Positions 56,251 through 64,000 of a stretch of 64,000 bases of DNA are shown here, piece by piece (the stretch's first letter is position 1; each line of letters begins with the position of its first letter). Both the position numbers and the translations under genes were made by a program. Source of the stretch: Lodderomyces elongisporus (lineage: Eukaryota; Ascomycota; Pichiomycetes; Serinales; Debaryomycetaceae); the NCBI RefSeq assembly GCF_030384665.1, contig NC_083677.1, positions 1,175,501 to 1,239,500 of the forward strand, given 5' to 3'. Below the pieces are notes generated by a model that saw nothing but the letters and a program-made list of their open reading frames with translations, was not told the origin of the DNA and did not search any database.

Positions 56251-59200
56251 TTAAGATTTCAGTCCAAATAACTTTCTAAGTTTTCCAAACTTTTTCTTTT
56301 GTTTTGAACCCAGATCTTGATCTTCATAAGATGGGGAGAACTGTGCCTGTGCCTGTGCCTGTGCCTGTGACTGTGCTTGCCATTGGTTGTTGTTAGCATA
56401 ATTTGTAGCAGCAGCAGCAGAAGAAGCACCAGTATTATAATTACTATTGCTCTTATTGTTGTTGTAATTGTTTTTACTATTATTATATCTTGCTTCTGGC
56501 ATAGGGGCCAAAGATTGCATGCCTCCACTTCCTCCGCCTCCTCCTCTCGGTAAGTCATCATCTGAGTCAGCAAATCTAGATTTAAATTTACCTCCGAACG
56601 AAGCACCCGGTAAGTCATCATCTGAGTCGTTAAACCTGGACTTGTATCCAGAAGGATTTGCACTGATATTAGCATTACCAGTTCTGCCATTATTCTGTGG
56701 TTGAGAATAAAGTGGTCTTGATGCATGATTTTGGGTGGCACTTGGTGGGTTAGGACTTCTCAAAGTTGTTCTTTTTGGTCCCGTCTTCTTTTGCGGTACT
56801 TGTGCAGTATTTCCAGGCTGCTGCGATTGGCGCTGGTTCTCCGGTACTTCCTTTTCAAACGACGATGTCTTTTCCAATGGTGCAAAGTTTGAATAAGGTC
56901 TAGCTTGCGCTTTTGCATACAACTCCTGTACCTTAAGTTTGGATGGTGATACATAGTTTGGTTGCAATGCAGGATGTGGCTTTATAGGCTGGACATATGT
57001 GCTATTGCGCATTGTTCTATTACTCATTCCAGCTCCATTTGCAGGTCCAGTTGCATTTCCTCCTCTTGAAGGATTCTGATGACGTTGTGCATTGGGATTC
57101 ACAGAACTGTTCCGTAAACTGTTATGTGAAAGCTTCCTTTGTGCTTCCTTGTGGAGAACATTGGGGTTGGAATACTGAGGGTAAGCCCCACCGTCAACAC
57201 CACCCAAATTGTAGACCTCTCCACGCGAAGTACTGCGTCTCCTTGATGTTGGTGGGTTCGGCAGTGTTGAGATACTTGAATTGAGTCTGGTATTTTCTGC
57301 CGTGGTAAGAGAGAGGTACGCTTGATGTGCCGCACTGTTTTTGTTCACGTTTTTTACAGCGCTTTTTTGATTGTTTGGAAGCAGCGAAAACGAGGTGGAC
57401 TTCATTGCTGACTTCAAAGGTCTCTTGGGCGATGTATCATCAGAGTAGAGTGATGACTTTGAGCTTGTATTAACAGCAATAGTAGGGGGTTGTAGCGAAT
57501 TCATCGACGAGTTTGCTTGTGATACTCTAGTATCAGCATTGGACTCCCATTGCCGCTGCTGTTGCTGTTTGGAGTTTGAAGTGAGTAAGTCACCATTACG
57601 CTCTTCATCAGCCGCAGTAGTTTCAACGCGAGGGGTAGTACTTTGATCTAAGGGAAAGTAATTTGCAGCATTTTGAGACAAATCTGGGTTTGCATCTTGT
57701 GATACAGCATCCTTGTTTTTCAGCACCTCATTCGCTCCCGATGAATTGCTAGACAAGGTCTCAACAGATTCGATTCCATCTTGGTTCGCACTCAAAATGG
57801 AAGACCTAGGATCATTGCCTTCTTCTTCCAACCCTTTTTCACCTAACGAAATTTTAACCACCATACCGTTGTTGAGGTCGCTCTCTGAGGATACTTTTGA
57901 TAATTCGTCTTTACTATATCCTTCATCATTGGCCTGTTCCGTTGGTGCCATATTTTTACCATCTTCAGATAATAAACTCAACGTGTCCTCCACAGGGCCA
58001 GTGCTCGAGCGACGTGAAGCAGAATCATGAGGTTCTTGTACTTCTAGCAATATGTCACTTGCAGTAGTGATATCTCCAGTTTGTGTATCATTGTCAATCT
58101 CAGTATGAGTCTCGGCAAAGTTTGTCTTCTTTACTTCTGGTTCAGCCGAGCGAACAGCAACTGCAGGAGGAATAATGTAGGCATCGCTATCGTTCGGGTT
58201 AGCATGAGCAGAAACATCTGTAGTCTCAGCAACCGCCGCGTTGGTATTATCACGATTATTTGCAACATTTGGTTCTTCGCTTTGAATAGCCGCATACTTT
58301 TCCAATTCTTTCTCCTTATCAAGTCTTGCCTTACGGAGACGCTCGTATTCTATTCGCTTGAGCTCAACTTCTTTTTCAAGTTCCTTTTCTTTCGCAATTT
58401 GTTCCTCCAACGCTTTAAGTTTATTTTCTCTTGCAACTCTTTCAGCACTCTTACCGAGACTGTCTTCGAGTGTCACTTGTTCATTTAAGGAACCCATTGC
58501 TTGTGTATGGTTTGTTGCGCTGCTTATAGTCCTGCGTCCGAGATTCTTTGAATCAACACTCGTCAACGATCCTGATCTTGACGCTGATTTCTTTGCTGGT
58601 GCTCGCAAGGAATTGGATCTTGAATTATATGGGTTCATTCTCATTGAATTCGACCGTTTAATCTCCATATCAAAACTCGACTCCGGAACCTCAATGACCT
58701 TGATACCTGTGGGACTTGGCACATATTTCTTCACCATCCTCACTGGTTTCTGAAAGTTATCCTCAGCAGTAACAGGCAACTTCAAGTCGCGCATATTTGC
58801 CATGTTGTATGCATGAGACGAATCCTCGTGGTCATCGTCGTATCCCTGTTCTGCATACAGTTCTGGAAAACTATCATCAATGTTGTGGGAATAATTGCTG
58901 CCTCGTGAGACTGATCGGCCTGTTGCTCCTGCTGAGTTTAGCGGTCTGTTGGAGCGAGGTTGGCTGGTGATTGAAGATCCTAGCGAGTAGCGTCTGCTAC
59001 CAGAATTTGGTACCCTCGCTTGTGGTTGCTGTGTAACCGGAGGCGCATAGGAGCTGCGTGATCCTCTTTGCAATAGACTGCCATTTCGTGAAGTTGATAA
59101 ACTTCCATTTCTATAGTTTGAAGAGTTCACAGTATTCAGAGACCCAAAGGATTGTCTTGAAGTTGAAGGTTGTGGCTGTGAACTTTGTTGTTTAAAGGCA

Positions 59201-59319
59201 TTCCCAATGCTCAACGCTGCAGCCCGTGCACCAGGGTTAGGTTGCTGTGAATTTCCTGAATTCTGGCCAACACCAGTGTATGCAGTTCTGTGCTGCGTTC
59301 TCTCCCTTTTCTTGAACAT
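56251..59319 (-). CDS. SEG1: SEG1-like eisosome-stabilising protein
   Basis: This 1022-aa, largely disordered protein resembles yeast Seg1. The N-terminus MFKKRERTQHRT is followed by ARAAALSIGNAFKQQ, Ser-rich SLR/SRNGSL motifs, and a conserved block VKKYVPSPTGIKVIEVPES with RSNSMRMNP. A coiled coil covers about residues 285-345 (KLKALEEQIAKEKELEKEVE). The C-terminal part has two copies of KSRFxDSDDDLP and ends in a basic amphipathic stretch (KQKKKFGKLRKLFGLKS) suited to membrane binding. Seg1 acts upstream of Pil1 to form and stabilise eisosomes at the plasma membrane. The start is the ATG at 59319; the codon before it is TTG. The assignment rests on short conserved blocks, so a related cortical protein remains possible. 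Confidence 0.7.
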   Translation of the reverse strand: MFKKRERTQHRTAYTGVGQNSGNSQQPNPGARAAALSIGNAFKQQSSQPQPSTSRQSFGSLNTVNSSNYRNGSLSTSRNGSLLQRGSRSSYAPPVTQQPQARVPNSGSRRYSLGSSITSQPRSNRPLNSAGATGRSVSRGSNYSHNIDDSFPELYAEQGYDDDHEDSSHAYNMANMRDLKLPVTAEDNFQKPVRMVKKYVPSPTGIKVIEVPESSFDMEIKRSNSMRMNPYNSRSNSLRAPAKKSASRSGSLTSVDSKNLGRRTISSATNHTQAMGSLNEQVTLEDSLGKSAERVARENKLKALEEQIAKEKELEKEVELKRIEYERLRKARLDKEKELEKYAAIQSEEPNVANNRDNTNAAVAETTDVSAHANPNDSDAYIIPPAVAVRSAEPEVKKTNFAETHTEIDNDTQTGDITTASDILLEVQEPHDSASRRSSTGPVEDTLSLLSEDGKNMAPTEQANDEGYSKDELSKVSSESDLNNGMVVKISLGEKGLEEEGNDPRSSILSANQDGIESVETLSSNSSGANEVLKNKDAVSQDANPDLSQNAANYFPLDQSTTPRVETTAADEERNGDLLTSNSKQQQQRQWESNADTRVSQANSSMNSLQPPTIAVNTSSKSSLYSDDTSPKRPLKSAMKSTSFSLLPNNQKSAVKNVNKNSAAHQAYLSLTTAENTRLNSSISTLPNPPTSRRRSTSRGEVYNLGGVDGGAYPQYSNPNVLHKEAQRKLSHNSLRNSSVNPNAQRHQNPSRGGNATGPANGAGMSNRTMRNSTYVQPIKPHPALQPNYVSPSKLKVQELYAKAQARPYSNFAPLEKTSSFEKEVPENQRQSQQPGNTAQVPQKKTGPKRTTLRSPNPPSATQNHASRPLYSQPQNNGRTGNANISANPSGYKSRFNDSDDDLPGASFGGKFKSRFADSDDDLPRGGGGGSGGMQSLAPMPEARYNNSKNNYNNNKSNSNYNTGASSAAAATNYANNNQWQAQSQAQAQAQAQFSPSYEDQDLGSKQKKKFGKLRKLFGLKS

Positions 59320-60145
59320 CAAGTGGTGGGTATATAATATTTATGGTTGTATGTTGTGTGTTGCGTGTTGCGTGTCGCCAATTGACGTAGTTGATGTTGT
59401 CAGAAAAGAGGTGAGAAACTCTAAGAAAATGTAGTATTTGGAGATAAATGAGGCAAGAGAGATGAAGGTGAGGGAGAGGGTGGAAAAGGGAAGGAGTCTG
59501 AATAACTTATTGACAAAACTTCGATGATTTAGAGATACTTGCCGTAGGTTGCGATCTTTATGAAACGAGACAAATTCCAAAACTTGCGTTTAATGACAAA
59601 GTGCACGACTTTAAGGGGGAACGAGGCGTTGGGGCAATAACAAAGCAAAGTATACTATTGTAACATGTGATGTGAAAGAAACAAGCACAATTGACGGTTA
59701 TGATTGCTCAGTAAAAGGTAAATTATATAATCATGTTTATGTCAATGCCAATATTTATGTCAATGCCAATGTTTATGTTTATGTTTATTTACATATGTAT
59801 ACATGTACAAATGTGTAAGTTATAAGATCTTGGACACATTAGTATACAGACTATATAATTTAGTTAAAGCAAGTAGCATTATTCTTGCAGAGAGGACTTT
59901 GCAAAGAAACTGGTTCAGATGCCCCTTTAGCACTCGAAACGTAGCACTATTCATCTTCTTAATACATAATGGGTCCCAAAAATAGTATTGTTGGCATTAA
60001 CGGCTTCAACAAATTCATTATTTGAAATAGCGATAACTGGATATTGTAGTATAGCGGCGGCGGAGACAATACACTCAGGAATTTAGATTCTGTCGCTTCT
60101 TCAGCACTTTATTTGGAGTTGTGAGATATTCCCAATTCGGCACTC
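59320..60145. other. SEG1-like promoter and 3' flank of the 141-aa gene
   Basis: Contains repeated TGTTGCGTG/TGTATGTTG units near 59349-59380, a TTTATGTCAATGCCAA repeat (59736-59775) and a GCGGCGGCGG run at 60053-60063. Short open frames occur but none is convincing. Confidence 0.6.
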
Positions 60146-60571
60146 TCACCTCGACACTATCCTGCGATTTTTAGACAACTGGTCCAAGCCTAACAAGTTA
60201 TACATCCAACGGCCAACATGTTGACCATTCCGCACAACATGAGCTAGAATTGGCCTTATTGAGATTAAAAATCCTGTCAAAAAAAGACCCTGGAGAAAAG
60301 GCATGATTATCTGATCTTTGACTATTGCATATACCACAATTCCTGGTGTAACGGGAGCCAATGGCTGCGGCTTGTTCAAATAACGCTCTTCTTCCTTGTC
60401 TATATCAGCATTCAAAAGCTCAAGCTCTTCGTCGGTCAAGCCCTTTGCTGATCCATAGCCCAATTTATTAGTAGAAATCTTGCGTGTAGGCATTGTATTT
60501 CCGGCGTAAGCATTGAGTTGCCTCCAAAAACTCTGCTCAAATCTGAGATCTGGTATGGTAAATGAGCTCAT
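60146..60571 (-). CDS. Unrecognised small membrane protein, 141 aa
   Basis: I do not recognise this protein. It opens MSSFTIPDLRFEQSFWRQL and has an acidic middle (LTDEELELLNADIDKEEERYL). One or two hydrophobic segments follow at about residues 76-110 (GIVVYAIVKDQIIMPFLQGL and FLTGFLISIRPIL), and then a basic end. The non-repetitive, well-structured sequence, ATG in an A/T-poor context and its own divergent promoter with RPB3 support a real gene. It looks like a conserved fungal protein of an organelle membrane, perhaps mitochondrial, but this is a guess. Confidence 0.8.
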   Translation of the reverse strand: MSSFTIPDLRFEQSFWRQLNAYAGNTMPTRKISTNKLGYGSAKGLTDEELELLNADIDKEEERYLNKPQPLAPVTPGIVVYAIVKDQIIMPFLQGLFLTGFLISIRPILAHVVRNGQHVGRWMYNLLGLDQLSKNRRIVSR

Positions 60572-61073
60572 AATGTAAAGAATATTCCCAGTGGTGTTGC
60601 CAATTTTTTTTAAATTAAAAAAAAGAAAGGGTAGGGTGCTGGATGGCTGGGTGGTTTTTTGTGAAGCAAAAAAAGTAATAAAAAGAAAAGAGATTTTTCA
60701 ATTAATAGTAAATCTTGAGTCAAGTTAAGGTCAAATAGGATGGTATTCTACTAGCACTAGTTGCTTTGAATAGAATTGTAGCTGTAGTTGTAGTTTCAAT
60801 AATCACAGCAGTAGTATTAGTGGAGGTTGTAATAAAAAGTAGCATTCCCTGAGACTCATCATTTTTGTGTTCACTTTTCTTTTTAATTTTTTTTTTTTTC
60901 TTTTTTTTTCTTTTCCATAGTTTGAAGTTTTCCAAATTCGTTCAAATGCTTGGAAGTGCAAGTCTCAAAGTCATATCATTACAACCAACAGTTCTTGCCA
61001 CTACTAGTACCACTGTTGATACCACTGTTGATACCACTGTTATTGCCACAACACAACAAATTATTAGCCAAGG
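60572..61073. other. Divergent promoter between the 141-aa gene and RPB3
   Basis: Contains GTAGTTGTAG-type runs (60778-60835), a T-rich tract (60878-60915) and a (CCACTGTTGATA)n 12-bp repeat of about 2.5 units at 61010-61040 just before RPB3. No gene seen. Confidence 0.6.
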
Positions 61074-62084
61074 ATGGATAAAAGGAATGGACCCTCGGTC
61101 ATCATGCGCGATGCCGAAAAGGATCGTGTTAGTTTCGTGCTCCAAGGCGTTGATCTATCGATGGCCAACTCATTGCGAAGGACGATGTTAGCCGAAGTGC
61201 CCACCTTGGCGATAGATTTAGTCGAGATTGATGTAAACACATCTGTCTTGGCGGATGAATTTTTGGCGCACAGACTTGGACTTATACCCCTTGACAGTCA
61301 AGGGATCGAGAATCTTCTTTATTCTCGTGACTGTGCTTGTGATAATTATTGTTCAAAATGTTCAGTGACGTTGGAACTTACTGCGAAATGTGACTCTGAT
61401 TCTACAATGAACGTGTGTGCATCCGACTTGCTCAAACTCAACACGGAGCTGCTAGGCAAACCGATTATTAGAGATCCCCAAAACCGAGGTCCACTTATAT
61501 GCAAATTGAGGAGACACCAAGAAATACGGCTAACATGTATTGCCAAAAAGGGTATAGCCAAAGAACATGCAAAATGGTCACCATGCGCAGCAGTAGGGTT
61601 TGAGTACGATCCATGGAACAAGCTCAAGCATACCGATTATTGGTACGAAGTTGATGCAGCAGAAGAGTGGCCCAAATCAGAAAATTGTCGCCTTGAAGAA
61701 GCGCCAGATCCAGATGCAAAATTCGATTACAACGCCGTGCCATCCAAATTTTACTTTGACGTAGAGACCGTGGGCAATTTACCGCCAAATGAGGTGGTCT
61801 TACAAGGTGTACAAACTTTACAGGCGAAATTGGCAGCAATAGCATTGGAATTGACGAAAAGCAACGTTGAAGGAAACAATGCACAAACCGGAGGATTTAC
61901 TACTTATGGAAGAACAGACTATGGTGGCCAAACACCTGGAGCTGATGCCTCATATGGTGATGCCGGATATGGTGGGGCTGATACATACGGTGGTGTTGGC
62001 GCAGGTGGTGCAGGTGGCTATGGAGGTGCTGGATACGGGGGCAGTGGAAACTATGACAATAACGGGTACGGGGGTGCATCATAG
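61074..62084 (+). CDS. RPB3: RPB3, third-largest subunit of RNA polymerase II
   Basis: This 336-aa protein matches Rpb3. The alpha-like N-terminal motif [20 protein letters not shown] lies at about residues 31-50. The zinc-binding cysteines are C87, C89, C93 and C96 ([10 protein letters not shown]). The conserved block [13 protein letters not shown] is followed by [17 protein letters not shown]. Rpb3 dimerises with Rpb11 to start assembly of Pol II in the nucleus. The core matches S. cerevisiae (318 aa), but the C-terminal tail from about residue 272 is replaced by a Gly/Tyr-rich low-complexity stretch (GYGG and YGGAG units). The ATG at 61074 ([19 protein letters not shown]) matches the family start. 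It is convergent with HIS6. Confidence 0.96.
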   Translation: MDKRNGPSVIMRDAEKDRVSFVLQGVDLSMANSLRRTMLAEVPTLAIDLVEIDVNTSVLADEFLAHRLGLIPLDSQGIENLLYSRDCACDNYCSKCSVTLELTAKCDSDSTMNVCASDLLKLNTELLGKPIIRDPQNRGPLICKLRRHQEIRLTCIAKKGIAKEHAKWSPCAAVGFEYDPWNKLKHTDYWYEVDAAEEWPKSENCRLEEAPDPDAKFDYNAVPSKFYFDVETVGNLPPNEVVLQGVQTLQAKLAAIALELTKSNVEGNNAQTGGFTTYGRTDYGGQTPGADASYGDAGYGGADTYGGVGAGGAGGYGGAGYGGSGNYDNNGYGGAS

Positions 62085-62306
62085 AATTAATGAAGCTATG
62101 CGAATAGATGGATAGATTGTATTAATAGGTAAACGGTTGACTTACATAAATGCTCAAATAAAAACCAAAAGAGAATTGAAAAAAAAAAAAAAATTATGTG
62201 TTTGGAAAATCCATGGATTTTGAGAGTTGAAAGATGCAAAGACTGCATTCTATTTCTATTTCTATTCCCATTTTTCTTCCTTTTCGTTTTTCATTTACTT
62301 TAAATT

Positions 62307-63137
62307 CTATGTAGAGTCTCTATTATTCCATTCAACGAGGTCTTGGAATTTCACTAGACTTCCACCAAATATATCCAACGCACTTCCAAAAGTCAAATCA
62401 ACCAGACCTTGGCTTAGCCTGTCTACAAGCTCCAAGTCAGATATCGATTTGGCACCACCAGCATAAACAATCTTTCCTTGAAAGCCATGGGGACACCATT
62501 TTCCTAAATTCTCCACCAATTGCTGATCTATACCTTGGCACAATCCTTCAACATCAGCAGCATGAATAAGAATCTCATCGCAATAAGCACAAACTTTCTC
62601 CAAAAACTCTTTGCTCAATTTCTCTGCAGTCAATGTTTGCCACTTATTCATGGCAACATACCAAGCAGTCTCTCCATTTTCAATCACGGTACGACAGCTC
62701 AAATCCACAATGAGACGGTCTTTGCCAACTTTTTCCTTGAGCAGCTGCAATTTTTGAAAGTCCAACTGCATCAAACTCGATTTTTCGTCCTTTGTAAAGA
62801 GCCAACTCGTAAGAATGACATGTGATGCACCATACTTCAACCATTCTAAAGCGTTGTCCAAGTTGATTCCACCTCCAACTTGAAGCCCACCAGGCCATGT
62901 CTTGCATGCAAGCTTTGCCGCTTCATCGTTGGCGGGATTCAGCCCTAGCTTGATGACATGCGAGCCTTGTACATTGTTTGTTTTGTAAAGTTCCGCATAA
63001 TATGATGAAGGTTTTGTCAGTACAAAGTTTTCACGAGTAGTGGTATCCGCAACATTGTCATCTTGCGCCAATGTCCCACCAACAATTTGCTTCACTTGTC
63101 CTGAATGGATATCGATACACCCTCTAAACTTGGTCAT
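62307..63137 (-). CDS. HIS6: ProFAR isomerase of histidine synthesis
   Basis: This 276-aa (beta/alpha)8-barrel enzyme converts the ProFAR aminoaldose to the PRFAR aminoketose (HisA activity), the fourth step of histidine synthesis, in the cytosol. The N-terminal motif [16 protein letters not shown] carries the likely catalytic Asp9. The second, RLIVDLSCR, carries Asp145. The phosphate-binding blocks [10 protein letters not shown] and IVYAGGAKS are present. It is close in length to yeast His6 (261 aa). It shares a 403-base divergent promoter with FAF1. No perfect TGACTCA Gcn4 site was seen there. Confidence 0.96.
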   Translation of the reverse strand: MTKFRGCIDIHSGQVKQIVGGTLAQDDNVADTTTRENFVLTKPSSYYAELYKTNNVQGSHVIKLGLNPANDEAAKLACKTWPGGLQVGGGINLDNALEWLKYGASHVILTSWLFTKDEKSSLMQLDFQKLQLLKEKVGKDRLIVDLSCRTVIENGETAWYVAMNKWQTLTAEKLSKEFLEKVCAYCDEILIHAADVEGLCQGIDQQLVENLGKWCPHGFQGKIVYAGGAKSISDLELVDRLSQGLVDLTFGSALDIFGGSLVKFQDLVEWNNRDST

Positions 63138-63540
63138 TGTGCGAACAAATTATAAACAAAAGAAAAGAAAAGCTTTTAGATATTACCGTGGAAAAAACAA
63201 CTTAAGGATTAAGAAGTAAGGACTACGGAATAGAGATTAATTTTCACGCGATATATATAGATATTTCCTTTTCCTTCACGCGCTGTTGATTATCTCTCTC
63301 TCTCTTTCTGTTCTCTTGTCCCTCATCACTCACCCCTCATCACTCTTTACCCACAAATTTGCTCTACATTGCATTGAAATCCACGCCACACGCATTGGGT
63401 TTACACAGCTTACCCTCCATCCACTCTTTACTACCCTTTTTGGCTCTCAAATTTATTTGAATTGTTTTTTCCTTTTTTTCCCTTTTTTTTACTTTCTGTT
63501 TCTTTTTTTTTTTTGGTTTTGCGTTTGTTAAAGATACACC
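63138..63540. other. Divergent promoter between HIS6 and FAF1
   Basis: Contains two CACGCG motifs (about 63245 and 63276), a TATATATAG run (63251-63260), a CT-repeat (63293-63306) and a doubled CTCATC. The FAF1 leader is T-rich. No gene seen. Confidence 0.65.
63322..63341 (-). promoter_or_regulatory. Two PAC-like motifs (CTCATC) upstream of FAF1
   Basis: CTCATC occurs at 63322-63327 and 63336-63341 within a repeated CCTCATCACTC, about 200-220 bases before the FAF1 ATG. CTCATC/GATGAG is the PAC core of ribosome-biogenesis promoters, which fits FAF1. Confidence 0.45.
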
Positions 63541-64000
63541 ATGTCAGATGATGCAGATTATTTAAAGGCATTAGAGGTACAAAGACGCAACTTTGAACTC
63601 CAATTTGGCTCAGTGGAGGAAATGGGATATGATGATAAGTTGACAAGAACTAAACGGAACGGCAGAAAAAAGTCGCAGGGCTCAGAAGAAGAATATGATT
63701 TAAGTGGTGATGACGATGAAGAGGAAAACGAAGAAAACGAAGAAAACGAAGAAAACGAAGAAAACGAAGAAAACGAAGAAGAAGAAGAGTATAGCCATAG
63801 TTCAGATGACTCAAGTTTGGAATCAGATTTCTCCAATAGCGATAGCGAAATTGAAATGGTGCTGCATCAAGCTTCTTCAAACTTAGCATCAAGGGGAAAT
63901 AAAACGGATAATGATATTTTCACTCCTGCGCCCCCAGCGCCCAAAGTCGTTAAGCTAAACTCCAGCACACCTCCACCATCTTTTTCTCAAACTAATAAGA
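63541..64000 (+). CDS. FAF1: FAF1, 40S ribosome assembly factor (5' part, runs off the window)
   Basis: The first 153 codons are present with no stop. The start MSDDADYLKALEVQRRNFEL is followed by QFGSVEEMGYDDK, which matches yeast Faf1 (YIL019W). An acidic stretch follows (EENEENEEN..., coded by a 9-bp GAAGAAAAC repeat at about 63718-63780) and then KVVKLNSSTPPPSF, which fits the Faf1 segment before its central domain. Faf1 is a nucleolar protein needed for pre-rRNA cleavage and small-subunit assembly. The basic C-terminal half lies outside the window. Confidence 0.88.
   Translation, partial: MSDDADYLKALEVQRRNFELQFGSVEEMGYDDKLTRTKRNGRKKSQGSEEEYDLSGDDDEEENEENEENEENEENEENEEEEEYSHSSDDSSLESDFSNSDSEIEMVLHQASSNLASRGNKTDNDIFTPAPPAPKVVKLNSSTPPPSFSQTNK

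Noticed and set aside
59951..60085. Short minus-strand frame ending NNEFVEAVNANNTIFGTHY
   Set aside because: No ATG in frame and no splice signals; other frames over the same bases look equally protein-like, so it gives no coding evidence.
60060..60171. Possible extra exon downstream of the 141-aa gene (frame with VPNWEYLTTPNKVL)
   Set aside because: About 28 codons open after a CAG, but with no branch site and no donor in the upstream gene. Frames of this length occur often by chance.

Overview
This is a eukaryotic, budding-yeast window. It has compact, mostly intronless genes, yeast-type splice signals (GTATGT, TACTAAC, AG), one nuclear tRNA and many AT-rich simple repeats. CTG codons fall where the protein family normally has Ser, for example GYP2 residues 338 and 575. 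That points to the CTG clade (Candida/Lodderomyces), where CUG is read as Ser. The heavy load of coding and noncoding microsatellites fits Lodderomyces elongisporus or a close relative, but the species is inferred. Standard-code translations therefore show Leu where the cell probably makes Ser at CTG.

Layout, left to right: the N-terminal part of an unrecognised Q-rich protein (-); PXR1 (+, G-patch ribosome biogenesis/telomerase factor); a PHR/GAS1-type cell-wall glucanosyltransferase (-); a 2.7 kb gene-free stretch; ERG26 (-, sterol synthesis); an FG nucleoporin, probably NUP60 (-); an unrecognised membrane protein (+); GID8 (-, ubiquitin ligase subunit); HOP2 (+, meiotic recombination, four exons); a nodulin-like MFS transporter (+); a giant NUM1 (-, cortical anchor for dynein and mitochondria); NADP-glutamate dehydrogenase (-); a 3 kb gene-free stretch; tRNA-Asp(GTC) (+); TUB4 gamma-tubulin (-, with an 8-nt first exon); a secreted repeat protein (-); a 3.9 kb gene-free stretch; FMP27 (+, bridge-like lipid transfer protein); GYP2/MDR1 (+, Rab GAP); a SEG1-like eisosome protein (-); a small membrane protein (-); RPB3 (+); HIS6 (-); and the 5' part of FAF1 (+).

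Genes are independent transcription units, mainly in divergent and convergent pairs, with no operon-like grouping. Several act at the cell periphery: the PHR/GAS enzyme, NUM1, FMP27, the SEG1-like protein and the secreted protein. Two ribosome-biogenesis genes (PXR1, FAF1) each carry a doubled CTCATC (PAC-like) promoter motif.

The main points that simple ORF reading would miss are the three HOP2 introns, the TUB4 micro-exon, the true starts of GID8, NUP60 and the SEG1-like gene, the two near-identical repeat arrays in NUM1, the Gly/Tyr-rich tail on RPB3, and the three long gene-free stretches. I saw no transposon, CRISPR array or clearly foreign island. No clearly new multi-gene system was found.
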